Assembly (NCBI RefSeq): GCF_042678045.1
Contig: NZ_JBHUDI010000003.1
Span: forward strand, 1-64,000
DNA: 64,000 nucleotides
Reading direction: 5' to 3'
Source of the DNA: Natrinema amylolyticus_A
GTDB taxonomy: Archaea; Halobacteriota; Halobacteria; Halobacteriales; Natrialbaceae
Shown here one piece after another: positions 28,068-36,892 of this stretch. The notes under the pieces are model-generated. The model was not told the DNA's origin. It did not search any database and worked only from the letters and a program-made list of their open reading frames with translations. Position numbers and translations under genes: made by a program. Position 1 is the first letter of the stretch. Each line of letters begins with the position of its first letter.

Positions 28068-28084
28068 GTTCGGAATGTGTGAAC
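28068..28084. promoter_or_regulatory. IclR-linked 17-bp palindrome, site 1
   Basis: The site is GTTCGGAATGTGTGAAC, a GTTC/GAAC palindrome 33 nt before the iclR start codon. Two more copies occur upstream, at 28258 and 28352. It is a candidate operator for the neighbouring regulator. Confidence 0.55.
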
Positions 28085-28257
28085 TGATTTGTCGAGCAGA
28101 ACCCACTTTTCGCGTCTCGTTCAGTAAATTCCGATAATTGAATTGTAAATTCATAGGGTGGGTGTATTGTCTTGTCCGAGCAGATGAATGTGGGCGATTG
28201 TCATTCATAATTAACCGTCTTCGACAGTCGATCGATACGTCTCTCGACGGAAACAGC

Positions 28258-28274
28258 GTTCGGAATACGTGAAC
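28258..28274. promoter_or_regulatory. IclR-linked 17-bp palindrome, site 2
   Basis: The site is GTTCGGAATACGTGAAC, differing from site 1 at two central bases. Its distance from site 1 is 190 bp (close to 18 helical turns). Confidence 0.55.
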
Positions 28275-28351
28275 AGCCGAAACCGACCGCTGTTTGTATT
28301 GACGGCCTCCGGTCGTGTACCGTGTTGCCACAGTTTGATCGCTGCCGACTC

Positions 28352-28368
28352 GTTCACGCATTCCGAAC
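28352..28368. promoter_or_regulatory. IclR-linked 17-bp palindrome, site 3 (inverted)
   Basis: The site is GTTCACGCATTCCGAAC, the same motif in the opposite orientation, 94 bp from site 2 (close to 9 helical turns). The spacing would put all three sites on the same face of the DNA. The remainder of 28036-28454 shows no gene. Confidence 0.55.
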
Positions 28369-28454
28369 ATCGCAGAAGCTGTTGTGATCGACTGCCGGCG
28401 ACCGATTTCGCATGCGTGACCCTCGAGGCCGATCGATGACCGGCCCGATGGCCA

Positions 28455-28553
28455 CTAATCGGCGCCGCAACGGAGCGTCCACCCGCAGTGTCGACACCAC
28501 TCGCCCGAAACCGCGGTGGATCGGCCACAGAGGGGACAGTTCGTCTCAGTCAT
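28455..28553 (-). CDS. 32-residue zinc-finger microprotein
   Basis: ATG at 28551-28553 overlaps the last codons of the aldehyde dehydrogenase gene by 8 nt. The product has CPLC near the start and CRHCGW in the middle, enough for one zinc-binding site, and ends CGAD. Very small CxxC proteins of this kind are common in haloarchaea. The overlap suggests translational coupling with the dehydrogenase. It is too short for standard gene callers. Confidence 0.6.
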   Translation of the reverse strand: MTETNCPLCGRSTAVSGEWCRHCGWTLRCGAD

Positions 28554-30081
28554 CGTCGGTCGTGATGTCTGCGGACAGCCCCTGGGCCATCTCGATGTCG
28601 TTCGAATTGTTCAGCGTCCAGGCGGTGCGTTCGGTGACGGCTTCGATCACTTCGCGGCCGCTCGGGTAACCGTTACCGGACTTCTTGACGCCGCCGAACG
28701 GCAGGTGAACCTCCGCGCCGATACACGGCAGGTTCCCGTAGGCGAGTCCGACCTCGGCGTTGTCGCGGTAGTAGTTGATCTCGCGGTAATCCTCGGAGAT
28801 GATCGCGCCTGCGAGGCCGTAGGCGGTGTCGTTGTGGATCTCGACGGCGTCCTCGATATCGCCCGAGTACTTCAGCAGCGCGACGTGGGGGCCGAAGACC
28901 TCCTCCTGGGTACAGCGAAGGTCCGCGTCATGATCGGCCTCGTAAACGAACGGCCCGATCCAGTGGCCGTCCTCGTGGCCGTCCGGAATCTCGTCGTCGC
29001 TCAGATCGTCGCGGTCGACGAGCACGTTCACGTCCTCGTTGCGGGCGAGTTCGTTGTACTCGAGGACTTTCTCCTTGTGCTCGCCCTCCACGAGCGGCCC
29101 CATGAAGGTGTCTTCCGCGAGCGGATCGCCGACGGCGATGTTCGCGGCGATGTCGACGAAGCGTTCCTTGAACTCGTCGTAGACGTCCTCGTGGACGATC
29201 AGGCGCTCGCTCGAGACACAGCGCTGGCCGGTCGTCTTGAACGAGCTCATTACGGCCGAGTGGACGGCCGTGTCGAGGTCGGCCTCGTCGGTGATGACGA
29301 CCGCGTTCTTTCCGCCCATCTCACAGGCCGCGAGCTTGCCGGGCTGTTCGGCGACGGTCTGGGCGACCTGCTGGCCGACCTCGGCGGAGCCGGTAAAGAG
29401 GACGGTATCGACGCGCTCGTCGTCGACGATGGCCGCGCCGGCGTCGCCGAATCCTTGGACCATGTTGAAAACGCCGTCTGGGATGCCGCTGTCCTCGAAC
29501 ATCTCGGCGACGATCTGGGCACACCATGGCGTCTGTTCGGCCGGCTTCCAGACGACGGTGTTGCCCTCGACGAGCGAGACCGCCATATGCCAGAAGGGGA
29601 TCGCGACCGGGAAGTTCCACGGCGTGATACAGCCGACGACGCCGCGTGGTTTGCGCCGCATGTACGCGTCCTTGCTCCCGATCTCGGAGGGGACCACATC
29701 GCCGTGGGGATGGCGGGCGTTCCCCGCGGCCCACTCGACCATGTGTGCGGCCTCGACGACGTCGGCCTTTCCTTCGGAGATCTCTTTGCCACACTCCTTG
29801 GTGACGATCTCGCCGAGTTCGTCCGTCCGCTCGCGCAGTTCCTGGTAGATCTCCCAGAGGTACTCCGCGCGGTCGATGTGGGACAGCGATTGCCACTCGT
29901 CTTTGGCTGCGTCGGCGGCGGCGAGCGCCGCGTCGACGTCGGCGTCAGTTCCGCGATGGAAGGTCCGAAGCGTTTCGCCAGTCGCCGGGTTTTCGCTCTC
30001 GAACGTCTCTGTCCCCGCGCCGTCGGTCCACTCGCCGTCGATGTAGTGTCGGTCCGGCTGGGCTGTTGCCTGCTGACTCAT
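28546..30081 (-). CDS. Aldehyde dehydrogenase, probably delta-1-pyrroline-5-carboxylate dehydrogenase
   Basis: A 511-residue NAD(P)+-dependent aldehyde dehydrogenase starting at ATG 30079-30081. Motifs seen are the Rossmann loop FTGSAEVG, the active-site Glu region EMGGKN, the catalytic Cys in TTGQRC, and EEVFGPH. The neighbouring divergent genes encode an HTH regulator, proline dehydrogenase and a PutP-type symporter. The likely substrate is therefore the glutamate semialdehyde formed from proline. The substrate assignment rests on context; the family assignment is secure. Confidence 0.9.
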   Translation of the reverse strand: MSQQATAQPDRHYIDGEWTDGAGTETFESENPATGETLRTFHRGTDADVDAALAAADAAKDEWQSLSHIDRAEYLWEIYQELRERTDELGEIVTKECGKEISEGKADVVEAAHMVEWAAGNARHPHGDVVPSEIGSKDAYMRRKPRGVVGCITPWNFPVAIPFWHMAVSLVEGNTVVWKPAEQTPWCAQIVAEMFEDSGIPDGVFNMVQGFGDAGAAIVDDERVDTVLFTGSAEVGQQVAQTVAEQPGKLAACEMGGKNAVVITDEADLDTAVHSAVMSSFKTTGQRCVSSERLIVHEDVYDEFKERFVDIAANIAVGDPLAEDTFMGPLVEGEHKEKVLEYNELARNEDVNVLVDRDDLSDDEIPDGHEDGHWIGPFVYEADHDADLRCTQEEVFGPHVALLKYSGDIEDAVEIHNDTAYGLAGAIISEDYREINYYRDNAEVGLAYGNLPCIGAEVHLPFGGVKKSGNGYPSGREVIEAVTERTAWTLNNSNDIEMAQGLSADITTDDD

Positions 30082-30217
30082 ACAGGAGAGATTACCGAAC
30101 AGCATCGAATAATCACGGCCTCCCATGGTCGGGGCCGCCATAGAGGGAGTGACACACGTTTCCCAACTCCAGTATATTTATGCGACTGTCGCCGAAAGGA
30201 TCGGGCAGAATCGACGC

Positions 30218-30949
30218 ATGAGCAGCACGAGTTCGACGACGACAGCGGCGAGAACGACGGACGGAACGCGACTCACACTCGAGATCTGGCATCCGGACTG
30301 CTGGGGGTTGCAGGCGACGGAGTCGGTCGACGCCGGCCTGCTCGTCCACACGGTCCACCGGACCGTCGACGAAACCGTCAAGGGACACTTCACCGTCTAC
30401 GCCGACACGACGGCACAACTCGACGAGTTCGTTGCGTTCACCGAAGCATCACCGCTGACCCACTCGACGGTCGAGGTGGGTAAGCGACCGGCCAGTACGG
30501 CACCGCACCCGGGCAACGCGGCCCGCGAACTGTTCGTCGAGTACGCGCCCGAACACAGCATCAGTGACACGCTCGTCTCACAGGGATTCATTCACGACGC
30601 GTCGGTTCGCGTCGAAGGCGGCGTCGAACACTGGCCGGTCTTCGTCGCCGACGACCGTGAGGCGATCCGCAACCGACTCGAGACCGTCCGTGCCGAGATC
30701 GACGCCGAAATCTCGATCAGCAAGATCGCCTCGGCCGACGGCGCCGCGCCGGATTCGACCGACCGGCTCGACCGTCTTACGCCACGCCAGCGGGAGGCGT
30801 TCGATCTCGCCTGCGAGCGCAACTACTACGCCTGGCCGCGCGAGATCAGCACGCGCGAACTCGCCGACGAACTCGGCGTCTCGAAGACGACGCTGCTCGA
30901 GCACCTCCGGAAGGCCGAAGCCAAACTCCTCAATCCCGACGACGCCTGA
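30218..30949 (+). CDS. Bacterio-opsin-activator-type HTH regulator, probable regulator of proline genes
   Basis: A 243-residue protein starting at ATG 30218. The N-terminal half begins LTLEIWHPDCWGLQATE, as in Bat-type sensor domains. The C-terminal HTH_10 block includes LTPRQREAFDLACERNYYAWPRE and ELADELGVSKTTLLEHLRKAE (quoted in parts). It lies between the divergent aldehyde dehydrogenase and proline dehydrogenase genes. A TATA-like TATATTTATG at 30172-30181 fits a short leader. It probably activates proline breakdown. Confidence 0.87.
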   Translation: MSSTSSTTTAARTTDGTRLTLEIWHPDCWGLQATESVDAGLLVHTVHRTVDETVKGHFTVYADTTAQLDEFVAFTEASPLTHSTVEVGKRPASTAPHPGNAARELFVEYAPEHSISDTLVSQGFIHDASVRVEGGVEHWPVFVADDREAIRNRLETVRAEIDAEISISKIASADGAAPDSTDRLDRLTPRQREAFDLACERNYYAWPREISTRELADELGVSKTTLLEHLRKAEAKLLNPDDA

Positions 30950-31036
30950 TCGCACGCCGCCTATTATTCCCGGCATTTCGGCGCGAATCTTTTGGTCGGG
31001 TATCGATTTAGGGGGGATCCGTCCCAGCTAGCCGAT

Positions 31037-31876
31037 ATGATACCGCCGATCGCAAGCCGATTCGTCGCCGGAACGACCGCATCCGGCGCGCTGGATCACG
31101 TCACGGACTGTAACGCGGACGGAATGGGCGCCATCGTGAACCTCCTCGGGGAACACTACCACGACCCCGAGCCCGCTGCCGCTGACGCCGACACGTACTG
31201 TCACCTCGTCTCGGAATTGGCCGCTCGCAATCTGGACGGGTGTGTCTCGGTGAAACCGTCCCAGATCGGCATCGACATCGGCCCGGACGTCTTCGAGTCG
31301 AACTTCGAGCGCATCGTCGAGATTGCGGCCGACGAAGACGTCTTCGTCTGGTGTGACATGGAAGACTACACGACGACCGACACGACGCTCGATGTCGTCG
31401 AAGCGGCAGCTCAGGACCACCCCCATGGCGTCGGCATTGCCATTCAGGCGAACCTCAAGCGCACGCGCGAGGACTTGCAGCGGTTGGTCGACGTTCCTGC
31501 CGCAGTTCGGCTAGTCAAGGGCGCGTACGACGAACCGCCGTCGGTCGCCTACGAGACGAAAGCCGAGGTCAACGAAGCCTACGAAGACCACCTCGAGTTC
31601 CTGTTCCGGGAGTTCGACCGCGGCGTCGCCGTCGGAAGCCACGATCCGGCGATGCTCGAGCACGCAACCGACCTCCACGAGGAGTATGGGACGCCGTTCG
31701 AGATCCAGATGCTCATGGGGGTGCGTGAAGACGCCCAGCGCGAACTCGCGCGCAAGGGTTACGAGGTCAACCAGTATATCCCGTACGGCGACAAGTGGCT
31801 GCAGTACTTCTACCGGCGGGTTCGCGAGCGCAAGGAGAATGCGCTGTTCGCGCTTCGCGCCGTCGTTGGTGTGTAA
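31037..31876 (+). CDS. Proline dehydrogenase (monofunctional)
   Basis: A 279-residue PRODH-fold enzyme starting at ATG 31037. The signature RLVKGAYDEPP, the FAD-site segment IQANLKRT, and the C-terminal QYIPYGDKWLQYFYRRVRERKEN (the Y..R..RE substrate motif, quoted in parts) are visible. It oxidises proline to pyrroline-5-carboxylate with FAD. It stands between its likely regulator and the symporter genes, forming a compact proline-utilisation module. Confidence 0.93.
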   Translation: MIPPIASRFVAGTTASGALDHVTDCNADGMGAIVNLLGEHYHDPEPAAADADTYCHLVSELAARNLDGCVSVKPSQIGIDIGPDVFESNFERIVEIAADEDVFVWCDMEDYTTTDTTLDVVEAAAQDHPHGVGIAIQANLKRTREDLQRLVDVPAAVRLVKGAYDEPPSVAYETKAEVNEAYEDHLEFLFREFDRGVAVGSHDPAMLEHATDLHEEYGTPFEIQMLMGVREDAQRELARKGYEVNQYIPYGDKWLQYFYRRVRERKENALFALRAVVGV

Positions 31877-32058
31877 GTTGGAACGCCCTGTTCCCCTCGA
31901 TCCCGTGGTCAACCGGACGGCTGTCGTGCAATCGAGTGTGAACTGATCGACAGCGGCTGCCATCGCCACCCGCTCGTTTGTAATGATCCTGAACGGTTCT
32001 ACATGAAAAACGCACAGATTCGGTATACTTATATGTGGAAAGTGAGCACACGGCAGTA

Positions 32059-32205
32059 ATGCCTGAGAGTAGTTCGATGAACCTGCTCTGGTTGTTTGGA
32101 CCGTTCGCCGTGTATCTGGTGATGCTCGGCGTGTACTACGTCTGGGAGGGAAAGCGCGAGAAAAAGCTTCAGGAACGGTACCAGGAGGCGGAGCATGGCC
32201 AGTAG
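32059..32205 (+). CDS. 48-residue single-pass membrane peptide, symporter accessory
   Basis: ATG at 32059, with a hydrophobic segment LWLFGPFAVYLVMLGVYYVW followed by a highly charged tail (KREKKLQERYQEAE). Its last 11 nt overlap the start of the putP-like gene, implying coupled translation. Similar tiny proteins precede sodium/solute symporter genes in other prokaryotes and are annotated as symporter small accessory proteins. A TATA-like TATACTTATATG at 32022-32033 gives a nearly leaderless start. Confidence 0.75.
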   Translation: MPESSSMNLLWLFGPFAVYLVMLGVYYVWEGKREKKLQERYQEAEHGQ

Positions 32206-33883
32206 CGGACTTGCCGGCTCGGCCGGTGCCTGGGTCCTCGGAACGTTCGCGACGTATCTCCTCATCCTGCTCGGGATCGGGCTGTACTCCTCACAGCTCA
32301 TGGACTCCGTCGACGACTACGTCATCGGCGGCCGGAGCGTCGGCCCCGTCGTCACGGGCTTTTCCGAACGAGCCTCCGAGATGAGTGGCTGGCTCACGCT
32401 CGGCGTCCCCAGTGACGCCTTCGGCACGGGCGTGATGGCCTTTTATAACGGGCTCGGGATGATTCCCGCCGACCTGTTCGCGTGGGCCGGGCTCGCGAAA
32501 CGCCTCCGGAAGTACACGGAGATCGTGAAGGCGGTCACGCTGCCGACCTTTTTCGAGACGCGCTTGCAAGACGATACCGGCCTCGTAAAGGGCGCCTCCG
32601 CGGTCGTGCTAATGATCTTCGAAGGCGGCTACGTGGGTGCACAGATCGTCGCCGCCGGGACGCTGCTCGAGGTGCTCACCGGTGTCGAGCCGCTGATCGG
32701 CATCCTCGGTGGTGGCGTCATCGTCGTCGGCTACACCATGCTCGGCGGCTACTTCGCCGTCGCGTGGTCCGACTACTTCCAGGGCGCGATCATCCTGATC
32801 GCCTTCATTATCCTGCCGATCCTCGCGTTTACCAACTACGGACTTCCGTTCAATGACCTCGCCTCGGTCGGCAGTTCGTACACGAGCGTCACGGCCGGGA
32901 TGACCGGCTGGGCGGCGATCTTCGGCATCATCAGCTATGCTGCTATCGGGCTCGGTATCCCCGGCAACCCCCACGTGATGGTTCGGTTCATGGGGATCGA
33001 CGAGGTCAAGAACATCCGTCTGGCGGCACTGGTCGCCCAGCTGTTCATGTTCGTCGCCTACATCGGCGCCGGTTTCGTCGGGCTGTACGCACTGGTCGCC
33101 TTCGGCCAGAGCGGCATCGACGACCCGAATAACGTCATGCCGATGCTCACGCTCGAGTTCTTCCCCGGTGCGATCGCGGGGATCATCCTGGCGGCCGCAC
33201 TCGCCGCGATGATGTCGAGCGCCGACTCGCAGCTGCTCGTCGCGACGAGCGCCATCGTCGAGGACGTGTACCACGGCTACGTCAATCCGAACGCAAGCCA
33301 GGCGAAACTCGTCCGCTATTCCCAGCTCGTCACGCTCGCACTCGGGGCGGCGAGTATCGCTTTCGCCTACATCGCGAAGGATACGCCAATATACACGCTC
33401 GTCCTCGACTACGCCTGGGGTGGCCTCGGTGCAGCCATCGGTCCGACGCTGATCGCGTCGCTGTGGTGGAAACGCGTCACTGCCGAAGGCTCGGTCGCGA
33501 GCATGATCGTCGGCACGACGACGATGTTCGTGTGGACGCAGCTGTCGTCGCTTCTCGGCGTACTCGGGTTCCAGAGTGCGGTCGACGCGTCGCCGTTCCT
33601 CACGGGACTGGTGGGCGTCTACGGCCTCTTCCCCGCGTTCGTCCTTTCGACGACGACACTGATCGTCGTCTCGCTGCTTACGCGTCCGCCGGAAGGCGTC
33701 GACGATCACTTCAACGTGTTCGACAAACCGCTCTCGGCGCTCTCGAGCAGCGATCAACCGACCGGTGCGCCGGACTACGTCACCGACGGCGGTCGCGACG
33801 TCTCCCCGAAGGCCGTTACGGAGACCGACGCCATCCGTGCACACGTCGACGCGACCGACTACTGGGAAGAGGGTGACAACTAG
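32195..33883 (+). CDS. putP: Sodium/solute symporter, PutP-type (probable proline uptake)
   Basis: A 562-residue SSS-family transporter with about 13 hydrophobic segments. PutP-like landmarks are DYVIGGRSVG, the FSERASEMSGWL stretch after TM2, GYVGAQIVAAGT, and GNPHVMVRFMGI. The sodium-site Ser/Thr region is in AALAAMMSSADSQLLVA. The soluble tail after about residue 500 is acidic. Context with proline dehydrogenase supports proline as substrate. Confidence 0.93.
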   Translation: MASSGLAGSAGAWVLGTFATYLLILLGIGLYSSQLMDSVDDYVIGGRSVGPVVTGFSERASEMSGWLTLGVPSDAFGTGVMAFYNGLGMIPADLFAWAGLAKRLRKYTEIVKAVTLPTFFETRLQDDTGLVKGASAVVLMIFEGGYVGAQIVAAGTLLEVLTGVEPLIGILGGGVIVVGYTMLGGYFAVAWSDYFQGAIILIAFIILPILAFTNYGLPFNDLASVGSSYTSVTAGMTGWAAIFGIISYAAIGLGIPGNPHVMVRFMGIDEVKNIRLAALVAQLFMFVAYIGAGFVGLYALVAFGQSGIDDPNNVMPMLTLEFFPGAIAGIILAAALAAMMSSADSQLLVATSAIVEDVYHGYVNPNASQAKLVRYSQLVTLALGAASIAFAYIAKDTPIYTLVLDYAWGGLGAAIGPTLIASLWWKRVTAEGSVASMIVGTTTMFVWTQLSSLLGVLGFQSAVDASPFLTGLVGVYGLFPAFVLSTTTLIVVSLLTRPPEGVDDHFNVFDKPLSALSSSDQPTGAPDYVTDGGRDVSPKAVTETDAIRAHVDATDYWEEGDN

Positions 33884-34402
33884 ATGGGCGAGACACGTCG
33901 TCCGCCGGCGTCGACACCGGATGTAGACGCCGCAGGCGGTCGCCGCGACCGGACCGAACTGTCGGTCATTACGCCGGCGATCGCACGCGAAGACGTCGAC
34001 TCGAGCGGCCGTGTCGGGGTCGTCGCGTATCCGTACCGCGTCTACGACGCGGTCGCGACGGTCGAACGGCCGCTGATTGCGGATCGCGACATCGACTACG
34101 TCGTCACCGTCGATCGCACACGTCGGCTCGCGGTTCGGGCCGATACGTTCCCGGAGACGGAGACGCGAACGGTCGACGACGTGCTCGTGATCCCGTCGGA
34201 ACTTTCCGACGCACAGACCCACCGGAAGGCCGAGGATGCCGTGTTCAAATGGACGCTCCGGAAGGTCGCGGTCGGCTCCGAGCCGGACGTGACCTTCGCA
34301 CGCTCGGTCGACGCCTACAAACTCTACTGGATCGCGTCACGGCCCGACGGCGACGTGATAATCGACAGCGTCCGCGGGACCGAGTCGCCGCTGGCGGACT
34401 GA
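33884..34402 (+). CDS. Haloarchaeal protein of unknown function in the proline operon
   Basis: A 172-residue protein whose ATG directly follows the symporter stop, so it is almost certainly cotranscribed. It has a basic N-terminus and alternating short strands, for example VGVVAYPYRVYDAVATVERP and KLYWIASRPDGDVIIDSV, without transmembrane segments or cysteines. I do not recognise the family. Position suggests an accessory role in uptake or its control. Confidence 0.7.
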   Translation: MGETRRPPASTPDVDAAGGRRDRTELSVITPAIAREDVDSSGRVGVVAYPYRVYDAVATVERPLIADRDIDYVVTVDRTRRLAVRADTFPETETRTVDDVLVIPSELSDAQTHRKAEDAVFKWTLRKVAVGSEPDVTFARSVDAYKLYWIASRPDGDVIIDSVRGTESPLAD

Positions 34403-34579
34403 CGGGACTCCGTTCCGCCGCGACGCCGTTTCTCTAGTGAGTAGTTGGTCTCCCGTTTTCGGACTCGAATGATTTACTGCCCCGGCGAGTTCACTAGCTT
34501 CCGCTCATTCCATTAGTTCATAATGGTTCTTAACTCGAATGGGTGTTCGGCTACTCTATTGATCGGTCAGTACAGGTGC

Positions 34580-34834
34580 TTACTGACCGGTGAGCGATGA
34601 ATTACAGTGCTTACATTGATCCCGATCTAGTTTGTTCGGTGCACCACATTGCGAACAATTAATCCGAGCCGGTGGTTCATCGGTGTCGTTCCACGATAGA
34701 ATCACCATAACGAGGAGAACGAGGTATACGAACAAAAACAGCTCTAATGGGCCGAATGGGAAGAGAACGAAGAAAACAGGGAAACCAACGAACGCGTATA
34801 TCGGGAGGGTTGAGAGGCGATCCATGGATTCCAT
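34580..34834 (-). CDS. Small membrane protein with C-terminal zinc ribbon
   Basis: An 84-residue protein started at ATG 34832-34834 (another ATG lies three codons in). Two hydrophobic segments fill residues 8-50 (IYAFVGFPVFFVLFPFG and LFLFVYLVLLVMVIL). The tail carries CSQCGAPNKLDRDQCKHC, a rubredoxin-type zinc knuckle. The frame is lower in G+C than its left neighbours and opens an A+T-rich accessory stretch. Function is unknown. Confidence 0.6.
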   Translation of the reverse strand: MESMDRLSTLPIYAFVGFPVFFVLFPFGPLELFLFVYLVLLVMVILSWNDTDEPPARINCSQCGAPNKLDRDQCKHCNSSLTGQ

Positions 34835-35149
34835 CTTAGAATGTAGGAACAAAAATATTGATACTCTAAATGAAGAAACCGTATTACTAACTACTGCTAA
34901 CACAGTAATGGCTACGCCGTACTGATCGCTAACTCTTCGTGCTGTACCTACCGCAGAGGGTTCTGAGCCTATCACTACCTGAGGGTTTCAACAGAGCCAG
35001 TTACTCCTTAGTAAAGAACTCATCAGCCCCTCGATCAACCTCACTTCGTGAGCTGTTCGTCACATCTTCATCGAATGCATCGACATACGGGTCCGGATCA
35101 CTACATCTGGCTATGGTTTCTCTGACATCGTCCACCCCTACTCACTTGA

Positions 35150-35305
35150 TCAGCTCCCCTCCCCGTTCTCGACTTGTGCATGCATGTCCAGCATCGTCCG
35201 ATACGCATGCTCCATCACTAACTGCTCTATCTTTCGAACAACGTACTGCCCCCGTTCGGTAATTCGGTATTGGTCACCGACTGAAGTTTTCTGTTCATCC
35301 ACTCT
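35150..35305 (-). pseudogene. Remnant of a winged-helix regulator (C-terminal part)
   Basis: Fifty-one open codons without a proper start encode EQKTSVGDQYRITERGQYVV, then RKIEQLVMEHAYRTML and a stop at 35150-35152. The GDQYRITERGQ stretch is the typical wing of haloarchaeal MarR/PadR-like regulators (G-D-x-Y-x-L/I-T-x-x-G). The recognition helix and N-terminus are missing, so this is a fragment. Confidence 0.5.
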
Positions 35306-35470
35306 TTAATTTCCTGTACGAGTGTACGATTAAAACGTCTGGCGGCTCGTCGATTTGCTGGTGAAGTTGGTGTTGCTGGCAGAGGCGGAATTCCGTTACA
35401 AGCCGCTGTGACTGCGGCCCTGTTCCTGACGATTGCGAAAGACTACGTCGGGTTCGATCCTCCCGACTGA
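35302..35470 (+). pseudogene. Unidentified coding fragment
   Basis: This frame is open to a TGA at 35468-35470 and encodes KRLAARRFAGEVGVAGRGGI followed by PLQAAVTAALFLTIAKDYVGF. Its G+C is higher than the surrounding DNA and codon use is haloarchaeal, but there is no start codon and no recognisable family. It may be the end of a lost gene. Confidence 0.3.
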
Positions 35471-36892
35471 AGATTTGTTTTCTGAGTCTGCTTATCCGTG
35501 AGTGGCAACACTCTCCACATCAGCTGATTTTCGACGTTCTTCCGCAATTTCAATGCTGACCGATAACTGAATCCGCACGCGGTTGATTGTTGCCGGTATA
35601 AACATGTGTAATTATGCCCAATGAGTCCTCTCTGTGCAGTTCTCTCGTGAAACTAGTGATCACCAACCGCTCCGTTTTGATATCGCACTATATAATTTAT
35701 GATAGGGTTCGTGGATTCAGAGAGTGGTATCAAGAAGCGTAACACTCTGCCATCGGAGGCTTGCAGCACAGTTCTGCCGTCCTTATGGCTGAAATGACTC
35801 GGAAACAAACAGTTAGGATCTTTCACCACATCTCATATATTTCAACAATGTTTGAGTTTCCCGTTTCTTGTATCGGACCGGACCTCCACGTGGGCGAAGT
35901 TCGGTCTGAATTTATTTGTTTCCTCGACAAGAAACACGGCACATGATCGAATTCGTAGTCGTAGCGTTATATGAACGACTATTAGGCGATCTTAGTCTCC
36001 AAATGCAGCCTTATCTGATTTCAATTTATTTGTTTTGAATCAATATTGTATTGATAATAGTAGTGTTCACGATCGAGATCATAGTCCTGATAAATACATT
36101 GCAAGTCGGATTCATCAGCTACTGACTGAAAATCGCAGCTGTAGACTCAATCGTGGACTCTTTTCGATTGCGCTTGATACTAAACTCTCGAGATTCATAA
36201 CAGTATCTGGATTCGATAATCTAGTACGCTGGAGTCGAATAGCCACTCCAGAGCCGGTGTGATACTCGACAATCCACAGCGATTCGGCCGCTACAACCGC
36301 TGACACGGGGTATACTACAGCAACTCGTCTCATTCCTGTTTCGCGCTATATCGACCACGAACTGCTGGTCTCACTCGAGTCTGGCTGGGCCGTCGGATAC
36401 CAGCCCTGTGCGGGCAGCTAATATGACGGATTATTAAACTCTCTATCCGATAATATTCGTCGTGATTAACGAATACAGCGGTAGAGAACTACGACGGTAT
36501 GCGCCGTCGAGAAATGCTGCTGGCAGGAGTGGGGATCGGGAGTTGTCTCGCAGGGTGTACCGGAAGCGAGACAGCGACGAACAGGACACGCAACGACTCG
36601 ACCGTCTACGAACCGGCGACCGACGAACCGATCGATGATGCTCCCGACGACACCCAGCCCGACCGACCTGATCGGGCCACTACGCTCGACGATTTCGAGG
36701 ACCTCTCGCTGTGGACCAGCTACGGTGGAACGCTGATCGCGGACGAATCGACGTACTACACCGGCTCGCAGGCCGCGCGAATCTACATTGGGCCATCCGA
36801 CGACCGCGGGGTAATCAGCAGGACGTTCGACGAACCGGTCGACCTGACCGGCCAGGATCTGTCGATGGCACTCCGCGCGACCACGACCGTCT

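Larger units (their letters stand above)
34976..36498. other. A+T-rich decayed region without intact genes
   Basis: Roughly 1.5 kb of low G+C. Apart from two short reading-frame fragments (35150-35305 minus and 35302-35470 plus, listed separately) I find no convincing gene. Frames of 60-75 codons occur but lack coding bias or motifs. The region joins an IS-split gene and then a tRNA gene, as expected of an old integrated or degenerating island. Confidence 0.5.

Noticed and set aside
28516..30483. 655-codon plus-strand frame over the aldehyde dehydrogenase
   Set aside because: It lies antisense to a full dehydrogenase with all active-site motifs; its composition is that of a shadow frame.
36115..36333. 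72-codon minus frame in the A+T-rich region
   Set aside because: No motif, no promoter and no neighbour support.
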